NCBI GenBank assembly: GCA_039186015.1
Contig: JBCDAH010000178.1
Span: forward strand, 1 to 7,740
Direction: 5' to 3'
Origin: JBCBWG01 sp039186015
GTDB lineage: Bacteria; Pseudomonadota; Alphaproteobacteria; Rhizobiales; Hyphomicrobiaceae
Length of the DNA stretch: 7,740 bases
In this document: piece by piece, positions 5,224 to 7,740 of the stretch
Position numbering within the stretch: the first letter of the stretch is position 1
How the letters are laid out: each line of letters starts with the position of its first letter
Notes under the pieces: generated by a model
Seen by the model: only the letters and a program-made list of their open reading frames with translations
Told to the model about the DNA's origin: nothing
The model's database searches: none
Made by a program: the position numbers and the translations under genes

Positions 5224-7413
5224 ATGCGTGACGATGCAACCGATAGCAGCTTGCAGCGAAAGCCAAGCCAATCGACCAGCACGTGCCGTTGCGACTTCGC
5301 GGATTGCGATTGCGACATTCGCCTGCCTGAAACAGATGCCACTGCGCAGCAACATGCTGACCAGCAATTCAGCTCCGAGCGCCGACTGAATGAAGTCCTT
5401 CACATCTTAAAAGGGTGGATTTGGGAGACGGACGATTCACTTCGGTTCACCTACATGTCGGATACGGTTCGCGACTATGCCGACAAGGACCCCGAATGGC
5501 ATTATGGGAAGACGCGGGCCGAAGTTGGCACTGTCGATCCCGACTCACCGGAATGGAAGCGTATCGTGGCTCAACACGAGGCGCGGCTCCCATTCGATGC
5601 TTATGATTTCAAGCGCGACCAGAACGACGGCGAAATCTGGATGAGGACAACGGGCCGGCCGATCTTCAGTGGCGACGGAACATTCCTTGGATATCGCGGC
5701 CTCGCGTTCGACATAACAGCTGAGAAGCAGGCTGAACTTGCAAGGAGTCGACACGAAAAGCTGGTCAATACGATGCTCGAGCATTTTCCGCTCGGCATTA
5801 CTGTTAAAGACGCACACAACTTCGCCTATGTCTTCGTGAACCACGCCTTTGAGAAGATCATGAATGCAAGCCGCGACGATATTCTCGGCAAAACGGCAGC
5901 TGACATTTACGATCCTTCGACGGCGGAGCAGGTTATGCGAGCCGATTTTGCGACTATGACCGGCGACAAAGTCGTCGCCACCGTCGAGATTGACGGCACC
6001 TCAACAGGTGTGCTCCGCAAGATCAGAACAACGCGCATGCTGGTGCGCGACTCTGACGGCAAACCTTTGCATTTGATCGCGACCGTAGAAGACGTCACAG
6101 ATCGAAGCGCAGCACAACAGCGCCTGACATACCTGGCGAACCACGATCAACTCACAGGCCTCCTGAATCGGACAGCCTTTCTACCAAGGCTGGAGCACGA
6201 ATGCCGCGTGATTGATCCGGCCCGCGCGCCGGTTGCGCTGTTCATCATTGATCTCGATCGGTTCAAGTTGATCAACGATACATTCGGCCACGACCAGGGC
6301 GACGAACTGCTCACAGCTTTCGCAGCCAGACTCAGCCGATTTGTCGAGCCGGAAGATATGGTCGCCAGGCTCGGCGGTGACGAATTCGCCGTGGTTCCGG
6401 CACATCGACCCGCGAACTGCGAAGACGCGGGCGCCTTCGCAGATCAGCTGATAAACTTGCTCAAGCGCCCGTTTCAATTCGGCGAACGCAAGATAGAAAT
6501 CGCTGCAACGATCGGCATTGCCATTGCCACACCGGATTGCAACAGCGGCGACAAGCTACTGAAGAATGCCGACGTTGCACTCTACCAAGGCAAGCAGGAC
6601 GGTCGAAGCTGCTACAGGTACTTCGACGCTGAGTTGGGACGCCAGGTCAGCGAGCGCGCGGCACTTGAGCAGGAGTTGAAAGTCGCGCTCGCGGACGATC
6701 AACTGACCGTACACTATCAGCCAATTGTCGACTGCACGTCTAATGCAATCTGTTGCGCAGAGGCTCTGGTGCGTTGGCAGCATCCGAGCCGTGGACTTCT
6801 GATGCCCGGGAGCTTCATTGCGATTGCTGAAGCAACCGGTCTTGTCGAGGATCTCGGCCAAGCTGTTCTGGAGCGCGCCTGTCGCCAGGCGGCGCAGTGG
6901 CCGACCAACGTCTCCGTCAGCGTCAACGTATCACCGGTTCAAATCCGAAACGCCAACTTCGCCGCATTCGTCGAGCGCGTTCTATCAGAGAACCGACTGG
7001 ACCCTGCACGGCTACAGTTGGAGGTTACGGAAACGGCACTGATCGACGATATCGATCAGGCGGTCGATCGCCTCAAAGAGTTGAAAGCGCTCGGTGTCGC
7101 GATCGCGCTTGACGATTTTGGGACAGGCTACTCAGCACTGACACATCTCACGATGTTTCCGTTCGACAGGATTAAGATTGATCGTTCGTTTGTGAAAGAT
7201 ATTGGTCTTCGCAAAGACTGTGATGCCGTTATCGATGCGGTGATCGGCTTGGCGAGACGGTTGGGCGTCTCCATCACCGCTGAAGGCGTAGAAACGGAAA
7301 ATCAAAAGGTGGCCCTACAGAACGCAGGTGTTGTCGAAATGCAAGGTTACCTGTTCTCAAAGCCATGCCCTGCGGACGCGCTTCGCTTCACGGCTGTTTC
7401 CGTCCCCGGATAA
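5224..7413 (+). CDS. PAS-PAS-GGDEF-EAL protein (c-di-GMP cyclase/phosphodiesterase)
   Basis: A 729-aa cytoplasmic signalling protein with no TM segment. Domains: N-terminal extension 1-50 with a CRCDFADCDC cluster (C21, C23, C28, C30); PAS 1 about 52-170, ending in the PAC-like GYRGLAFDITAEKQAE; PAS 2 about 178-298; GGDEF about 300-468; EAL about 478-722. The GGDEF motif is intact (384-388), with metal-binding D343 and N351 of the NDTFGH motif. The inhibitory RxxD site reads EPED (375-378), so its Arg is lost. EAL catalytic residues are present: E513, N568, E600, D630-D631, K651, E687, Q707. The PAS domains probably sense a ligand or redox state and tune the balance of synthesis and hydrolysis. 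The ATG start has GAGG at 5211-5214, 9 nt upstream; no later Met occurs before PAS 1. The net activity direction cannot be told from sequence. Confidence 0.95.
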   Translation: MRDDATDSSLQRKPSQSTSTCRCDFADCDCDIRLPETDATAQQHADQQFSSERRLNEVLHILKGWIWETDDSLRFTYMSDTVRDYADKDPEWHYGKTRAEVGTVDPDSPEWKRIVAQHEARLPFDAYDFKRDQNDGEIWMRTTGRPIFSGDGTFLGYRGLAFDITAEKQAELARSRHEKLVNTMLEHFPLGITVKDAHNFAYVFVNHAFEKIMNASRDDILGKTAADIYDPSTAEQVMRADFATMTGDKVVATVEIDGTSTGVLRKIRTTRMLVRDSDGKPLHLIATVEDVTDRSAAQQRLTYLANHDQLTGLLNRTAFLPRLEHECRVIDPARAPVALFIIDLDRFKLINDTFGHDQGDELLTAFAARLSRFVEPEDMVARLGGDEFAVVPAHRPANCEDAGAFADQLINLLKRPFQFGERKIEIAATIGIAIATPDCNSGDKLLKNADVALYQGKQDGRSCYRYFDAELGRQVSERAALEQELKVALADDQLTVHYQPIVDCTSNAICCAEALVRWQHPSRGLLMPGSFIAIAEATGLVEDLGQAVLERACRQAAQWPTNVSVSVNVSPVQIRNANFAAFVERVLSENRLDPARLQLEVTETALIDDIDQAVDRLKELKALGVAIALDDFGTGYSALTHLTMFPFDRIKIDRSFVKDIGLRKDCDAVIDAVIGLARRLGVSITAEGVETENQKVALQNAGVVEMQGYLFSKPCPADALRFTAVSVPG

Positions 7414-7439
7414 CCGGACAGGCGGTTTTAGTTTGTTTT
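7412..7439 (+). terminator. Probable intrinsic terminator of the PAS-GGDEF-EAL gene
   Basis: AACCG (7412-7416) pairs with CGGTT (7423-7427) around a 6-nt loop, followed by the T-rich TTAGTTTGTTTT. The stem is short (5 bp) and begins within the stop codon, so efficiency may be modest. Confidence 0.5.
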
Positions 7440-7740
7440 CGCTCACGGGCTGTTCCGGCCTGCGGCCGGGCCCTGCGCGGGCGCGCCGCAACGCGGCGGG
7501 CCGCGGTCGCGGCCTGGGGTGCCAGACGGCTGGCCCGCGCTGGTTGTTTATCGCTCAAGGCTGTTCCAGCTCGGGATCGTCTTCGCAGGATGGCCAGCGC
7601 TCGAGCCGCGAGCCTGCGAGCGTGCGAACAGCGCAATTTAAAGACTCTTCGCTCACGGGCTGTTCCGGCCTGCGGCCGGGCCCTGCGCGGGCGCGCCGCA
7701 ACGCGGCGGGCCGCGGTCGCGGCCTGGGGTGCCAGACGGC
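7438..7740 (+). repeat. GC-rich tandem repeat array, about 210-bp period
   Basis: The segment 7438-7530 recurs without change at 7648-7740, a 93-bp identity truncated by the window end, giving a period of 210 bp. A degenerate copy of the repeat head (TCGCTCAAGGCTGTTCCAGC) begins at 7551, splitting the unit into parts of about 112 and 98 bp. Each full copy contains three GC hairpins in a row: CCGGCC-TGC-GGCCGG, CGCCGC-AAC-GCGGCG and GCCGCG-GT-CGCGGC. No gene is supported in this stretch; a minus-strand frame through 7388-7636 is an Arg/Ala-rich artefact of GC content. Confidence 0.85.

Noticed and set aside
118..7413. A c-di-GMP-gated TIR system (STING-like) formed by the GGDEF proteins and the TIR domain
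   Set aside because: The TIR is fused to an RT, no STING or other cyclic-dinucleotide-binding domain is present, and the GGDEF-EAL proteins look like ordinary sensors.
7388..7636. An 82-codon minus-strand frame overlapping the end of the PAS-GGDEF-EAL gene and the tandem repeats
   Set aside because: Arg/Ala-rich composition is typical of a chance frame in GC-rich repeat DNA, and it overlaps a well-supported gene end and terminator.
1..7740. CRISPR array, tRNA or rRNA genes, transposase or integrase
   Set aside because: No regularly spaced short repeats of CRISPR type, no tRNA or rRNA signatures, and no transposase or integrase motifs were seen in any frame; the 210-bp repeat is too long and GC-structured to be CRISPR.

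Overview
The window looks like a chromosomal segment of an alphaproteobacterium, probably of the Bradyrhizobium/Rhodopseudomonas/Afipia group. This is inferred from the moderately high GC content, the codon use, the style of the c-di-GMP proteins and the GC-rich dispersed repeats. No rRNA or tRNA gene, or other marker, fixes the taxon.

Layout from left to right. Positions 1-100 hold a GC-rich repeat. Positions 118-2202 (minus) encode a two-transmembrane sensor with GGDEF and EAL domains. Positions 2381-4051 (minus) encode a retron-type reverse transcriptase fused to a C-terminal TIR domain. Positions 4052-4153 (minus) hold a candidate msr-msd non-coding RNA directly upstream of the RT start. 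Positions 4257-4604 (minus) encode a 115-residue hydrophobic membrane protein. About 620 bp of non-coding DNA follows, with several inverted repeats including an operator-like site at 4975-5002. Positions 5224-7413 (plus) encode a soluble PAS-PAS-GGDEF-EAL protein. Positions 7438-7740 hold GC-rich tandem repeats of the same family as the left-end repeat, in the opposite orientation.

The centrepiece is the RT-TIR gene with its upstream RNA. The RT carries both retron signatures (NAxxH and VTG) and an intact YADD catalytic site. The TIR half has the expected Ser-His N-terminal motif and a candidate catalytic Glu (E442). RT-TIR fusions are known among retron anti-phage systems, where the RT, its RNA and msDNA form a guarded complex and the TIR is expected to be the toxic, NAD+-consuming effector. 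A pair of complementary segments flanks a perfect 12-bp hairpin in the 205-bp leader. They fit a1/a2 repeats of an unusually compact ncRNA, and the a2 arm overlaps the RT ribosome binding site.

The two GGDEF-EAL proteins on either side are probably ordinary c-di-GMP signalling genes. Both keep GGDEF and EAL catalytic motifs and both have lost the arginine of the inhibitory RxxD site. I see no evidence that they belong to the retron system.
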